Source: a virus. From it: DNA of 58,012 bases. The stretch is from IMG/VR virus record IMGVR_UViG_3300032213_001526, positions 1-58,012 of that record, one strand, 5' to 3'. The notes beneath the pieces were generated by a model that was given only the letters and a program-made list of their open reading frames with translations, did no database searches and was not told where the DNA came from. Below, piece by piece: positions 24,038 to 31,305 of the stretch (position 1 is its first letter; each line of letters starts with the position of its first letter). The position numbers and the translations under genes were made by a program.

Positions 24038-24832
24038 ATGGAGAGGACCCCCACACACTCTCCAGACCGGATTGTCATGAACTTGCCGTCAGCCAACCCG
24101 CTGGCGGCAAGTCATTTCCAGCCTATCCATTGGCTGTCCAAGACGACTAAAGAAGTCGTTCTTGGGCTATCTGGCGGCAAAGATTCCGTCGCGTGCCTCG
24201 ACCTGTGTCATCGGTACGGCATCAAGGTGTACCCGTACTTTCTCTACATTGTGCGCGGCATGGCCGTGTGGGAAGAGTACGTGGAAGAGCTAGCTAAGGC
24301 CTACGATCTTGGCCCCGTGCTGTACTTGCCGACGCCAGACCGCATCCTGTACTACAAGATTGGCGAATACTGTGCGCCAACCCCGTCGCTCCAGCTGATC
24401 AACTTCCGTGATATTTGGGAACGCGCACGCGCCCACTACGGCATTAAGTGGCTCGTAACCGGCGAGAAAAAGCTGGACTCACTGGAGCGTCGCGCACAGA
24501 TTTCTTCATGGGGGTCGGTGCAGCCAGCACGGTACCGCGCCTTTCCGCTGGCGGACTGGTCGCACCAGCAAGTCAAAGAGTACTTGTCGGAGCGTGGTGT
24601 GCCACTGAACCCGCAGTATCGTATCTTTGGCCGTTCGCTCCGCTCGCCGTTTGAAGCCGACACGATTCTCACCCTCCGAGATCACTTTCCTGATGACTAC
24701 GCCAAGCTCTGCCGAGACTTCCCCTTCGCCAACGCCGCCGCCGTCCGCGCCGAAAGCCGAGGGCACAAAGCGCTTCCGGTTTCTGGAGATACCGCGCAGC
24801 CAAATCCAGAAAGCGGACTACAACCCGCGTGA
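24038..24832 (+). CDS. PAPS reductase-family PP-loop protein (IbrA/DndC-like)
   Basis: 264 residues. LSGGKDS (about 43-49) is the PP-loop that binds ATP or PAPS, followed by a Rossmann-like pattern with VYPYFLYIVRGM and LVTGEKKLDS. The domain ends near HFPDDYAKLCRDFPFANAAA; the last 25 residues overlap the next gene and may not be conserved. Phage proteins of this group are not usually sulfate reducers; relatives include IbrA and DndC. The next gene is ParB-like, matching the IbrA/IbrB arrangement. Confidence 0.75.
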   Translation: MERTPTHSPDRIVMNLPSANPLAASHFQPIHWLSKTTKEVVLGLSGGKDSVACLDLCHRYGIKVYPYFLYIVRGMAVWEEYVEELAKAYDLGPVLYLPTPDRILYYKIGEYCAPTPSLQLINFRDIWERARAHYGIKWLVTGEKKLDSLERRAQISSWGSVQPARYRAFPLADWSHQQVKEYLSERGVPLNPQYRIFGRSLRSPFEADTILTLRDHFPDDYAKLCRDFPFANAAAVRAESRGHKALPVSGDTAQPNPESGLQPA

Positions 24833-25529
24833 CATTGATCCGTACGTCCTGAACAAGCTGGCCGAAGGCATCGAAGAGTTCGGGTTGGTTGAGACGCTGG
24901 TCTGGAACGAAGCTACGGGCATCTTGGTCGGTGGACATCAGCGGTTGTCGATTCTCGACCGGCAGCACGCGGAAGGCGAAGACTATCTCGTCCCTGTGTC
25001 GGCGGTAAATCTCTCGCCAGAAAAAGAACGCCAGCTGAACGTGTTTCTGAACAATGAGACCACGCAAGGCGGGTGGGACACCGCCAAGCTGGAGATGCTG
25101 TTTCGCGATGGCAACACGTCGCCCTTCGCAGCTGGCTTTGACGCTTCGGACCTCCAGCAGTTGTTCCCCACGGAAACGGTTGTCGACTTCATCAAGAAGT
25201 ATCTGCCAGATACCACGTTTGACAGTCCAGAGCAGATGGCAGAAATCCCCGGTACGCCGCCGCCTGACGCGGTGCAGCAGGCTGCGCTTGATATCATGGA
25301 AATCAAGGCGGCACGCAACAAGCATCGGGACGGCAACCGCGAAGACCTGCGAGCCGATCACATTGTCGTGATGGTGTTCGACACGTCGGCGCAAGCCAAA
25401 GGTTTCTTGACGACCGTTGGGCTGGACAGCAATATGCCGTACTTCCTTGCCGAGCATTTGCTGACAGCAATGGGCTGCGAGCGACTTGTGCCAACAAAGG
25501 TGCTTGACGTAAGCGATCAGACGGCGTAG
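24693..25529 (+). CDS. ParB/Srx-like nuclease-fold protein (IbrB-like)
   Basis: 278 residues from an ATG inside the previous gene (140-base overlap; a later start is possible). A Pro/Ser-rich stretch (5-22) leads to IPRSQIQKADYNPRDID (33-49), LAEGIEEFGLVETLVWN and LVGGHQRLS (78-86): the ParB N-terminal domain. No clear partition-type HTH follows, as in stand-alone phage versions that may act as nuclease or CTPase regulators. A terminator follows. Confidence 0.78.
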   Translation: MTTPSSAETSPSPTPPPSAPKAEGTKRFRFLEIPRSQIQKADYNPRDIDPYVLNKLAEGIEEFGLVETLVWNEATGILVGGHQRLSILDRQHAEGEDYLVPVSAVNLSPEKERQLNVFLNNETTQGGWDTAKLEMLFRDGNTSPFAAGFDASDLQQLFPTETVVDFIKKYLPDTTFDSPEQMAEIPGTPPPDAVQQAALDIMEIKAARNKHRDGNREDLRADHIVVMVFDTSAQAKGFLTTVGLDSNMPYFLAEHLLTAMGCERLVPTKVLDVSDQTA

Positions 25530-25549
25530 TATCTCGTATGGCAGATAGT

Positions 25550-25598
25550 AACCCTACCTTGTTTGCCTTTGAGTGGCGCAAGGTAGGGTTATCTTTTT
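25550..25598 (+). terminator. Rho-independent terminator
   Basis: Perfect 12-bp stem AACCCTACCTTG (25550-25561) / CAAGGTAGGGTT (25579-25590), then ATCTTTTTCT. It closes the replication block. An ORF start at 25538 lies on its edge and is rejected in favour of 25616. Confidence 0.88.
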
Positions 25599-25615
25599 CT
25601 CTTTCCGACTCTCAC

Positions 25616-25936
25616 ATGCGACTGTCTGCGGTCCCTGTTTCGCCGTTCTACTCTGCTCCGTTGGTAAAACGCGCCACCGTGTACTTGAACGGGGTGTACG
25701 TGTCGCCAGTCGTAGAGTTCGACACGGATGCCGGATGGGTGATTGTCGTCCGGATTCGCGACAATGGGCAGTCGCGGCCTCACGCACAGTCGCCAGTCGG
25801 CGCAGAGTGCAAGCGGTATCGCGGGAAAGTGCAGTGCATCCTCCGGCAGGCACAGGAGACCGACCTTCCGGCTCCGGTGCATCCTGACTGGATTGTTGAG
25901 GACCCCCCACACCACGGATCATCTGATGCCAAGTAA
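25616..25936 (+). CDS. Hypothetical protein
   Basis: 106 residues from the ATG at 25616, the first start after the terminator. Beta-rich first half (KRATVYLNGVYVSPVVEFDTDAGWVIVVRI). The stop overlaps the next ATG region. Function unknown. Confidence 0.55.
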   Translation: MRLSAVPVSPFYSAPLVKRATVYLNGVYVSPVVEFDTDAGWVIVVRIRDNGQSRPHAQSPVGAECKRYRGKVQCILRQAQETDLPAPVHPDWIVEDPPHHGSSDAK

Positions 25937-26243
25937 CATCACCGAAGTCGACGAGCTAGTTGCCGACCAGTTTGTCCCGTACACGGTTGACATCGCTACA
26001 CGCCGTCAGCACGAAATCACGCTGACGGCTTTGAGTGTCTACGTGAAGTCGCTGGAGCGCGTCGCCAAGCAGTTAGATGGCGTTAGTGCTAGCAAAGACA
26101 ACGTCGTTGCCCTTATGGGAACGACTGAAGACATGATGGATCAGCTGGAAGGTCAGTATACCCTGTTTAACGCGATGGTGTCGGACCTGACCATTGAAGA
26201 CGGAGACGAACGTGACGACACTGACGAACTCTTCCCCGAGTAA
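25926..26243 (+). CDS. Hypothetical helical acidic protein
   Basis: 105 residues, overlapping the end of the previous gene by 11 bases. Central coiled-coil-like helix (ALSVYVKSLERVAKQLDG) and an acidic end (IEDGDERDDTDELFPE). Unknown role. Confidence 0.6.
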   Translation: MPSNITEVDELVADQFVPYTVDIATRRQHEITLTALSVYVKSLERVAKQLDGVSASKDNVVALMGTTEDMMDQLEGQYTLFNAMVSDLTIEDGDERDDTDELFPE

Positions 26244-26577
26244 CATTGGAGACGAGCCGCAGTTGACGGTCATGCCGTGCTGGGTGGTTGCTGACCATAA
26301 CGCGACGATTGCCTCGGTCGAGTTTGGTGAGGCAGTCGCTCCACTTGGCGGGGCCGTGTTTGCGGCGGCAATCGTGCCGCTGGAAGCCAATCCAAGCATC
26401 TGCTGGTCTCGTGACGCTGGTGGGTATCCCGCGTGGCTGCTCGACCACTTCGCTGACGCTGACATCGACGCAAGCAGTGTCATAGTCGCCATGATGTTCC
26501 TCAATCAAGACGTGGAGCCTATTGGGATAGAGCAGTTTACGACTAGCGATGGCGTGCTGTATATAGTCCGGCAGTGA
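26212..26577 (+). CDS. Hypothetical protein
   Basis: 121 residues. The GTG at 26212 has GGAG 6 bases upstream and is preferred to the TTG at 26194. Beta-rich with hydrophobic strands (GGAVFAAAIVPLEANP). Coupled to the next gene by GTGA. Confidence 0.55.
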   Translation: MTTLTNSSPSNIGDEPQLTVMPCWVVADHNATIASVEFGEAVAPLGGAVFAAAIVPLEANPSICWSRDAGGYPAWLLDHFADADIDASSVIVAMMFLNQDVEPIGIEQFTTSDGVLYIVRQ

Positions 26578-27101
26578 AGCCAGTCTTTGCATGGGCCGTC
26601 CGAAAGCCGGACGGCTCATTGCTCTTTGACCACATTACTGGCGCACCGTGGCTGTCAAATCAGCGGGGCTATAGCGTCAGTGATTGTGAAGTCGCCATCA
26701 TCCTACGGTCTACGTGGGACACCTTAACTCGCCAAGCTATGTCCGAGACTTCTGCCGCCCCTGCTGAGCCAACGCTGGCCGAGCCGGTTCAGACCGACGC
26801 TGTGCCAATTGAACTGGCGTGGGCAAACGACATACGTATCCGCATCGGTATCCAGCCAATTGTGTCTGACGATGGTGTCGTTGTTGCGCTGGGGATGCGC
26901 GTTGGTGCATCAGCTGGATGGATGACCAAGCCGGATGACATGCTTCTCCTGTCTGCTGAGATCAACCCGATGCAGTTACGCTTGGCGCGTAATCCAGTCG
27001 CTGTCGCTCGGGCCGCTGTTGACGACGCGCTCCGTGCCATCCTCGACGCGCTGCGTCAGTCGTACGAACCGCCTCCTCCCGCCACCAAGATTATCCTGTA
27101 A
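26574..27101 (+). CDS. Hypothetical protein
   Basis: 175 residues from a GTG overlapping the previous stop. A Pro/Ala/Glu linker near residues 57-75 separates two small domains; the second reads as alpha/beta. Last A of its stop is the first of the next ATG. Confidence 0.55.
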   Translation: MKPVFAWAVRKPDGSLLFDHITGAPWLSNQRGYSVSDCEVAIILRSTWDTLTRQAMSETSAAPAEPTLAEPVQTDAVPIELAWANDIRIRIGIQPIVSDDGVVVALGMRVGASAGWMTKPDDMLLLSAEINPMQLRLARNPVAVARAAVDDALRAILDALRQSYEPPPPATKIIL

Positions 27102-27274
27102 TGACAGACGCTCAGGCAAACGACGCGGCGCTGGTTTCTTTCTGTCAGATATGGCGTGCCTATCTGTTCGGGATAAAGTTTGACGGCTCGCATGGAGAGT
27201 CGCCATCGTGGGCCGAAGTCAAAGAGGCTGCCGACAAGATGCTCAATGCCTTAGCGGAAATCGAAAGACGATAG
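27101..27274 (+). CDS. Small hypothetical protein
   Basis: 57 residues (MTDAQANDAALVSFCQIW...), start overlapping the previous TAA. Helical, with an aromatic WRAYLFGIKF segment. A terminator follows 30 bases after its stop. Confidence 0.6.
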   Translation: MTDAQANDAALVSFCQIWRAYLFGIKFDGSHGESPSWAEVKEAADKMLNALAEIERR

Positions 27275-27303
27275 AAAGGCGATAGCATGGGGTTGCAAAA
27301 GTT

Positions 27304-27340
27304 ACCTGTCTCGTTAATATGACGAGGCAGGTTTTCTTTT
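27304..27340 (+). terminator. Rho-independent terminator
   Basis: Stem CCTGTCTCGT (27305-27314) / ACGAGGCAGG (27322-27331) with one G-T pair, loop of 7, then TTTTCTTTT. It separates the four small genes on its left from the XRE regulator. Confidence 0.82.
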
Positions 27341-27353
27341 AACCCGAGGTTAT

Positions 27354-27728
27354 GTGCCGCCGTCAAACCGACGCTCCAACAATATCCGCGCTGTTCACCT
27401 GAAAGCGCTGCGCCGTGCGGCGGGGTGGTCGCAAGTGCAGCTTGGTGAACTCACTGGCTTAAATCCGGTGATGCTTTCGCAGATCGAAACGATGCGTCGT
27501 GCCATCCCAATGCACATGGCCGTCACGATTGCCGATGCGCTCGGCGTCAGCATTGACCTACTGGTTGATCGCAAGTCGCCAGAGGGTCCATGCTCCGGCT
27601 TTGAAGTGGAGGATTTGCGCCCACAGCCGTCTGGCCTCGCGCTCCTCAAGCTTCGCCGCTCGCGTCGCCCACTGACAGACGCCGAAACGATGGCGCTCGC
27701 TGCCGAACTGGAGGCCGCGCATGGCTGA
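27354..27728 (+). CDS. XRE-family helix-turn-helix regulator
   Basis: 124 residues, GTG start with GAGG 6 bases upstream. LKALRRAAGWSQVQLGELTGLNPVMLSQIE is a textbook Cro/CI-type HTH (about 13-42), followed by AIPMHMAVTIADALGVSIDLLVD. The C-terminal half has no recognised oligomerisation domain. It may control the early/late switch; the palindrome at 7491 or the boxes at 6858 are possible targets. No integrase seen, so it need not be a lysogeny repressor. Confidence 0.85.
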   Translation: MPPSNRRSNNIRAVHLKALRRAAGWSQVQLGELTGLNPVMLSQIETMRRAIPMHMAVTIADALGVSIDLLVDRKSPEGPCSGFEVEDLRPQPSGLALLKLRRSRRPLTDAETMALAAELEAAHG

Positions 27729-28029
27729 CAACAAGTTTAGCGCGGACCGTGTGTTTACAGACCTTGACCCGTTGTTGGTCGATGTGTTCGGCAGCAGCCT
27801 CGACCACAGCTATCGGGACGATTTCTTGATGGCGTTCCGCCACGCCAAGGCGTTTAATGCGCTGGTCGCGCTGTATCGTCATCACAAGCGCGATCTGCCA
27901 GCCCCGTTCTATGGTCGACCGATGGACGACGTGATTCGTGACGCCAAGCAAGCGATCCTTGAGCGAAACAACGTGCCAGAGAGCGAGTGGGACAGCGACG
28001 GAGGCCACGACTCGTGGGTGATCGAATGA
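27721..28029 (+). CDS. Hypothetical protein
   Basis: 102 residues, overlapping the XRE gene by 8 bases. Helical with acidic end (ESEWDSDGGHDSWVIE). Unknown. Confidence 0.6.
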   Translation: MADNKFSADRVFTDLDPLLVDVFGSSLDHSYRDDFLMAFRHAKAFNALVALYRHHKRDLPAPFYGRPMDDVIRDAKQAILERNNVPESEWDSDGGHDSWVIE

Positions 28030-28475
28030 CGTTTATCCTATCGCCAGACGAAGCCAACGACAAAGAGCGTGCGCTCGGCGTCACCCCAATGGATGATGCG
28101 CTTGCCTCGTACTTAGATGCGTCGGTCAGCGTGGCCCCGCTGCGTGCGATCCACGGCACGAACGGCACGTTTGACCATGACCGCAAAGCGTTGTTGGCGC
28201 GGCTTCGCATCGGGATACGCCGCAACGCGCTTGCACCAAGTCAGCGCACGATGGCTGGACGCCTCACCGACGCGGCCATTGACGATCTTGCGCACGCACA
28301 CCCTGACTATCTCGCGTTCCTAGAGCGCTCACAGGCCGAAAAGGCACAGATGGTGGAGATCGACGCCGCCATGCTCTCCCTGACCATGCTCACAAACCGC
28401 CACAACATCCTGTTGCGGATCGACCTCGCCGACCGCACAAACATGCCGCGCAGTAACAATATCCCGGAGTCATAA
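28026..28475 (+). CDS. Hypothetical protein
   Basis: 149 residues, ATGA overlap with the previous gene. Helical throughout (RKALLARLRIGIRRNAL...). Unknown; same transcription unit as the XRE gene. Confidence 0.6.
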   Translation: MTFILSPDEANDKERALGVTPMDDALASYLDASVSVAPLRAIHGTNGTFDHDRKALLARLRIGIRRNALAPSQRTMAGRLTDAAIDDLAHAHPDYLAFLERSQAEKAQMVEIDAAMLSLTMLTNRHNILLRIDLADRTNMPRSNNIPES

Positions 28476-28858
28476 TGGATCGCTACAACACGCCAACCGG
28501 AAGAGACCGCTATGCCGATCACGTCGCGTTTGAGGTCGCGGCAAAAGCCCTGTTAGAGAAAATGCGCGAAGTAGAACAGGCGCGGGATGTCGCCTATGAG
28601 GCGGCACGTCGCCTTCTTCCGCAGATGCCGTTCGCGGCAGTGGCCAAGCGGTCGGCAATTTCTCGCAACCGCGTGTACCACGCCCTGACGTACAGGCCAA
28701 AGCTGTACATTGCTCCACTCCATGCTATCGCCGTCGCCGCACGAGAGCTTGCAGACGAGCAAAGAGCGCCTTCTACGTTTCAAGCCCCGCCTGTCAATGC
28801 GGTCGATGCCAAGGCACGCGAGGCGGTATTGGCGGAGTTTCTGGCGAGGCAGGCATGA
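28475..28858 (+). CDS. Small protein with possible helix-turn-helix
   Basis: 127 residues, starting at the last base of the previous stop. AVAKRSAISRNRVYHALTYRP (about 53-73) fits a helix-turn-helix; N-terminal half is a charged helix. Could be a DNA-binding regulator or TerS-like accessory protein. Confidence 0.55.
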   Translation: MDRYNTPTGRDRYADHVAFEVAAKALLEKMREVEQARDVAYEAARRLLPQMPFAAVAKRSAISRNRVYHALTYRPKLYIAPLHAIAVAARELADEQRAPSTFQAPPVNAVDAKAREAVLAEFLARQA

Positions 28859-29130
28859 AAGACCCCGAAATCCTCAAACACGTTCGGCTGCTCAAGCAGC
28901 ACGCCGAAACGGTCGCAGCCGCGTGTCGAGACATTGAGAAGGAGTTGGTTGGCAGCGTTTTGCTCGGTCAGGCGCCCAACCGCCGCGCGATCAACAAAAG
29001 CATCCTGCGAATCGAAAAGCGCTTTCTGGAAGGCGCAAAGCTCATTGGTATTGACCCCCCCGCGCCAACTGAGCGAAAGCCAGTTATGTTGCAGTCTCGT
29101 AGGCAACCCCCACTTACCAAGGAGACCTGA
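28855..29130 (+). CDS. Hypothetical protein
   Basis: 91 residues, ATGA overlap with the previous gene. Two helices followed by a Pro-rich basic tail. Unknown. Confidence 0.6.
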   Translation: MKDPEILKHVRLLKQHAETVAAACRDIEKELVGSVLLGQAPNRRAINKSILRIEKRFLEGAKLIGIDPPAPTERKPVMLQSRRQPPLTKET

Positions 29131-29345
29131 TGGCCACGCAACGGATTACCAAGAAAGACGCACTCGCACTCTCGATTGTGCATTCGGCAGGCAACGTCAC
29201 CGCTGATCATTTGGTCGCGCTGCATCCGAACCTGAAGCCCCACGTCGCTGCTGACATGGTGAAACGCGCCGACAAGACGGTCCGCGTGATGGTCGAGCGT
29301 CGCGACATGATAGGCACGCTTATTGCTCCTCCCGCCTCGGAGTAG
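29130..29345 (+). CDS. Small helical protein, possible HTH
   Basis: 71 residues. KKDALALSIVHSAGNVTADHLVALHP looks like a short winged or simple HTH. GGAGA upstream. Unknown role near the packaging genes. Confidence 0.5.
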   Translation: MATQRITKKDALALSIVHSAGNVTADHLVALHPNLKPHVAADMVKRADKTVRVMVERRDMIGTLIAPPASE

Positions 29346-29347
29346 TC

Positions 29348-29398
29348 ATGCCTGTCACCGAAGACGCTTCCTTCCACACGAGGATTTTCACAACGTGA
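29348..29398 (+). CDS. 16-residue leader-like ORF
   Basis: ATG behind GGAG at the end of the previous gene; its TGA overlaps the GTG of the membrane protein at 29395. May only serve translational coupling. Confidence 0.25.
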   Translation: MPVTEDASFHTRIFTT

Positions 29399-29598
29399 CC
29401 CTTTCCTTGACACTTCCGCTCTCGCTGCCAGTGTGGGTTTTTGGCGTGACGTTCTTGGTGTGTAGTGTCCGTGCGGTTCGTGCCGCTATTCGCGACGAAC
29501 GGACCATTGAGCCAAACGCGGGGCGATTGTCGGTCAACTTCGCCGTGTTCCTTGGCGCCATTCTCCAGTACGTCTGGATGCGGGGCAGCGGCTCATGA
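29395..29598 (+). CDS. Small two-helix membrane protein
   Basis: 67 residues from a GTG coupled to the 16-residue ORF. Hydrophobic segments LSLPVWVFGVTFLVCSV (about 9-25) and LSVNFAVFLGAILQYVWM (about 45-62) with a charged middle. Size and shape fit a small holin, antiholin or other membrane effector, but it lies just before the terminase, not in the lysis block. A 17-residue frame (29595-29648) overlaps its stop. Confidence 0.55.
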   Translation: MTLSLTLPLSLPVWVFGVTFLVCSVRAVRAAIRDERTIEPNAGRLSVNFAVFLGAILQYVWMRGSGS

Positions 29599-29710
29599 GC
29601 GTCACATCGTCCGATCTAAAAACCGACGGACACCATACCGCCGTCTAACTATAGCACGTAGCAAAGCAGCGCCAGTAACCCTCTTTATCTCGTGACTTCG
29701 TGGAGACCTC

Positions 29711-30271
29711 GTGCAAGACGCGCTTGACCTGCCGAACCTAAGTGGCCAGCCAGCACGGCCATCGGCCACGGTTCCAGCGATAGACCCGTTGAAGGCGCGT
29801 ATCCTGTTTTCGCTGCTACGTGCTGGTGCCCCACGGATGCCAGCAGTGCGTGCGGCACGGATCGACTACACCACGTTCAAGCGTGCGATGGTGCGTGGTG
29901 AAAAGCAGCGCGAAGGGGAGTTCCGCACGTTCTACGATGAGGTGCTGTACAACGAAGCCATGTCTGAGAACGAACTCGTTCTCGTGCTTCGGGCTGATGC
30001 TGTCGAAAACAAGAACGTCTCGACGGCCAAGTACCTACTGGAGCGTCGTCGTCGCTCGCGATGGGCGGTCGAGCGGTACGGCACTGGCAATGGCTTTGCC
30101 CCAGTCGCCGATGTGGCCGCACAAGATGCGGGTGTTCAGCTGGAAACCGAAGAGCGGTTAGCACGCATTGAAGCACTCAAGGCACTGGCCTTACAAAGAC
30201 AGACCCGCCGCCTCAAGGACGCGGAGCCGCTCGAAATTGCCGTCGTAGAACCCTTAGACGAGGACGTGTAG
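29711..30271 (+). CDS. terS: Putative terminase small subunit
   Basis: 186 residues, GTG start with TGGAGA upstream. An HTH-like segment (GAPRMPAVRAARIDYTTFKRAMVRG, about 39-63), a helical part (FYDEVLYNEAMSENELV), and AKYLLERRRRSRWAVERYG match small terminases that recognise phage DNA before packaging. Position upstream of the large subunit supports it. Several small genes lie between them. Confidence 0.65.
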   Translation: MQDALDLPNLSGQPARPSATVPAIDPLKARILFSLLRAGAPRMPAVRAARIDYTTFKRAMVRGEKQREGEFRTFYDEVLYNEAMSENELVLVLRADAVENKNVSTAKYLLERRRRSRWAVERYGTGNGFAPVADVAAQDAGVQLETEERLARIEALKALALQRQTRRLKDAEPLEIAVVEPLDEDV

Positions 30272-30543
30272 TGGACGCTCAATACCGGAAGCGACAACTC
30301 GCACGCGAATACAACGAGGCCCGTATGATGCCTCCCGTGTATTGCACAACGTGCGAGCAGATGACGCACTCCATCTTGCCGCACTCGTGCTTCTCGGCGG
30401 CAAAGCTGCGAGCGCACCGGGACGCGGAACAGGCCGTGATTGCGGCGGCGAAGGCGTGGCAAAAACTGCCAGACAACCTTTTCATGCGGGTCGATCTGCA
30501 CATAGCCGTCGACGCGCTCTGTGCGCTGGAGAAGAACGTATGA
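30271..30543 (+). CDS. Small protein with CxxC, paralogue of 31108-31305
   Basis: 90 residues, GTG overlapping the previous TAG. CTTC (about 25-28) and a later HSC may bind zinc. The C-terminal AVIAAAKAW...IAVDALCALE matches AVIEAAKAW...LLSAVNALRL of the gene at 31108. Function unknown. Confidence 0.6.
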   Translation: MDAQYRKRQLAREYNEARMMPPVYCTTCEQMTHSILPHSCFSAAKLRAHRDAEQAVIAAAKAWQKLPDNLFMRVDLHIAVDALCALEKNV

Positions 30544-30953
30544 CGGACGTGAAGGAGCCGGAAGCGGTGCGAGCGTTGCGGCGCATCCGCAAAATCCTTG
30601 TTGACGTTAACGCATGGGTGGTGTACGATGACGACTTCGAGCGTTTGGAAGCGTACCCCGGCGCACTCATCGACCACATCGACACCCTCACCCGTGAGCG
30701 GGACGACGCTATTCAGTCCGCGAAGCATTCAGCGGATTGGGCCACCAGCGCCATTGAGGACATGAAAGTGTCCGCTCAACAGCGGGACGAGGCGCGTGCC
30801 GAGCGCGATGCGCTTCGGGTGGTGACGGATGCGATGGTGGAACGGGCGAGCACTGAATACCGAAAGTGGTCTGCGCCTTCTCTCCGTAGTTTGCTGGACG
30901 TGTCAACCATCCGCGCCATCCTCACCGCCGCCCTCTCGGAGGCCACGCCATGA
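30540..30953 (+). CDS. Hypothetical coiled-coil protein
   Basis: 137 residues, ATGA overlap. DTLTRERDDAIQSAKHSADWATSAIED...QQRDEARAERDALR is a long coiled coil, typical of small accessory proteins of unknown role in phage operons. Confidence 0.6.
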   Translation: MTDVKEPEAVRALRRIRKILVDVNAWVVYDDDFERLEAYPGALIDHIDTLTRERDDAIQSAKHSADWATSAIEDMKVSAQQRDEARAERDALRVVTDAMVERASTEYRKWSAPSLRSLLDVSTIRAILTAALSEATP

Positions 30954-31111
30954 GTGACATGGCCGATTGGCTGACCGAGCAAGGGTTGGATGCGGAAGCC
31001 GAACATGACACTTACGGATGCGAGTTCTCACCGTGTCAGATATGTGTGGACCGCGAAGTCACGCGAAAGGCCGCACAGCGCAAGCAACGCAACGCGAAAA
31101 AGGTGCAATGA
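30950..31111 (+). CDS. Small protein with Cys cluster
   Basis: 53 residues. GCEFSPCQICVDRE (about 23-36) has three Cys; the C-terminus is basic (KAAQRKQRNAKK). GGAGG precedes the ATG and ATGA overlaps join it to both neighbours. Possibly a mini zinc finger. Confidence 0.6.
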   Translation: MSDMADWLTEQGLDAEAEHDTYGCEFSPCQICVDREVTRKAAQRKQRNAKKVQ

Positions 31112-31305
31112 GTGACGTGAAAGAACTATGCGACAAATGTGGCGACTACCGCTGCATTTGTCTGAGCATCCTCACACCCGAGATGGCTGCGGTGATTGAG
31201 GCGGCAAAGGCGTGGGCCTTCTCGGATGGTTCGGAGTTCGGGTTGGACGAATGCGAGAAGCTTCTTTCCGCAGTCAACGCACTACGTTTGCGAGAAACCG
31301 CATGA
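31108..31305 (+). CDS. Small CxxC protein, paralogue of 30271-30543
   Basis: 65 residues. CDKCGDYRCIC (8-18) is a likely zinc knuckle; AVIEAAKAW and AVNALRL repeat the C-terminal pattern of the gene at 30271. Overlaps TerL by ATGA. Confidence 0.6.
   Translation: MSDVKELCDKCGDYRCICLSILTPEMAAVIEAAKAWAFSDGSEFGLDECEKLLSAVNALRLRETA

Noticed and set aside
25538-25615. N-terminal extension of the gene at 25616
   Set aside because: The sequence forms the stem and T-tract of a strong terminator, so translation start at 25616 is more likely.
27293-27320. Promoter TTGCAA - 16 - TAATAT before the XRE gene
   Set aside because: Only 4 of 6 matches in each box, and the -10 lies inside the terminator loop; too weak to call, though a promoter must exist near here.
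29595-29648. 17-residue ORF overlapping the stop of the membrane protein
   Set aside because: Too short and without recognisable features; possible coupling ORF only.
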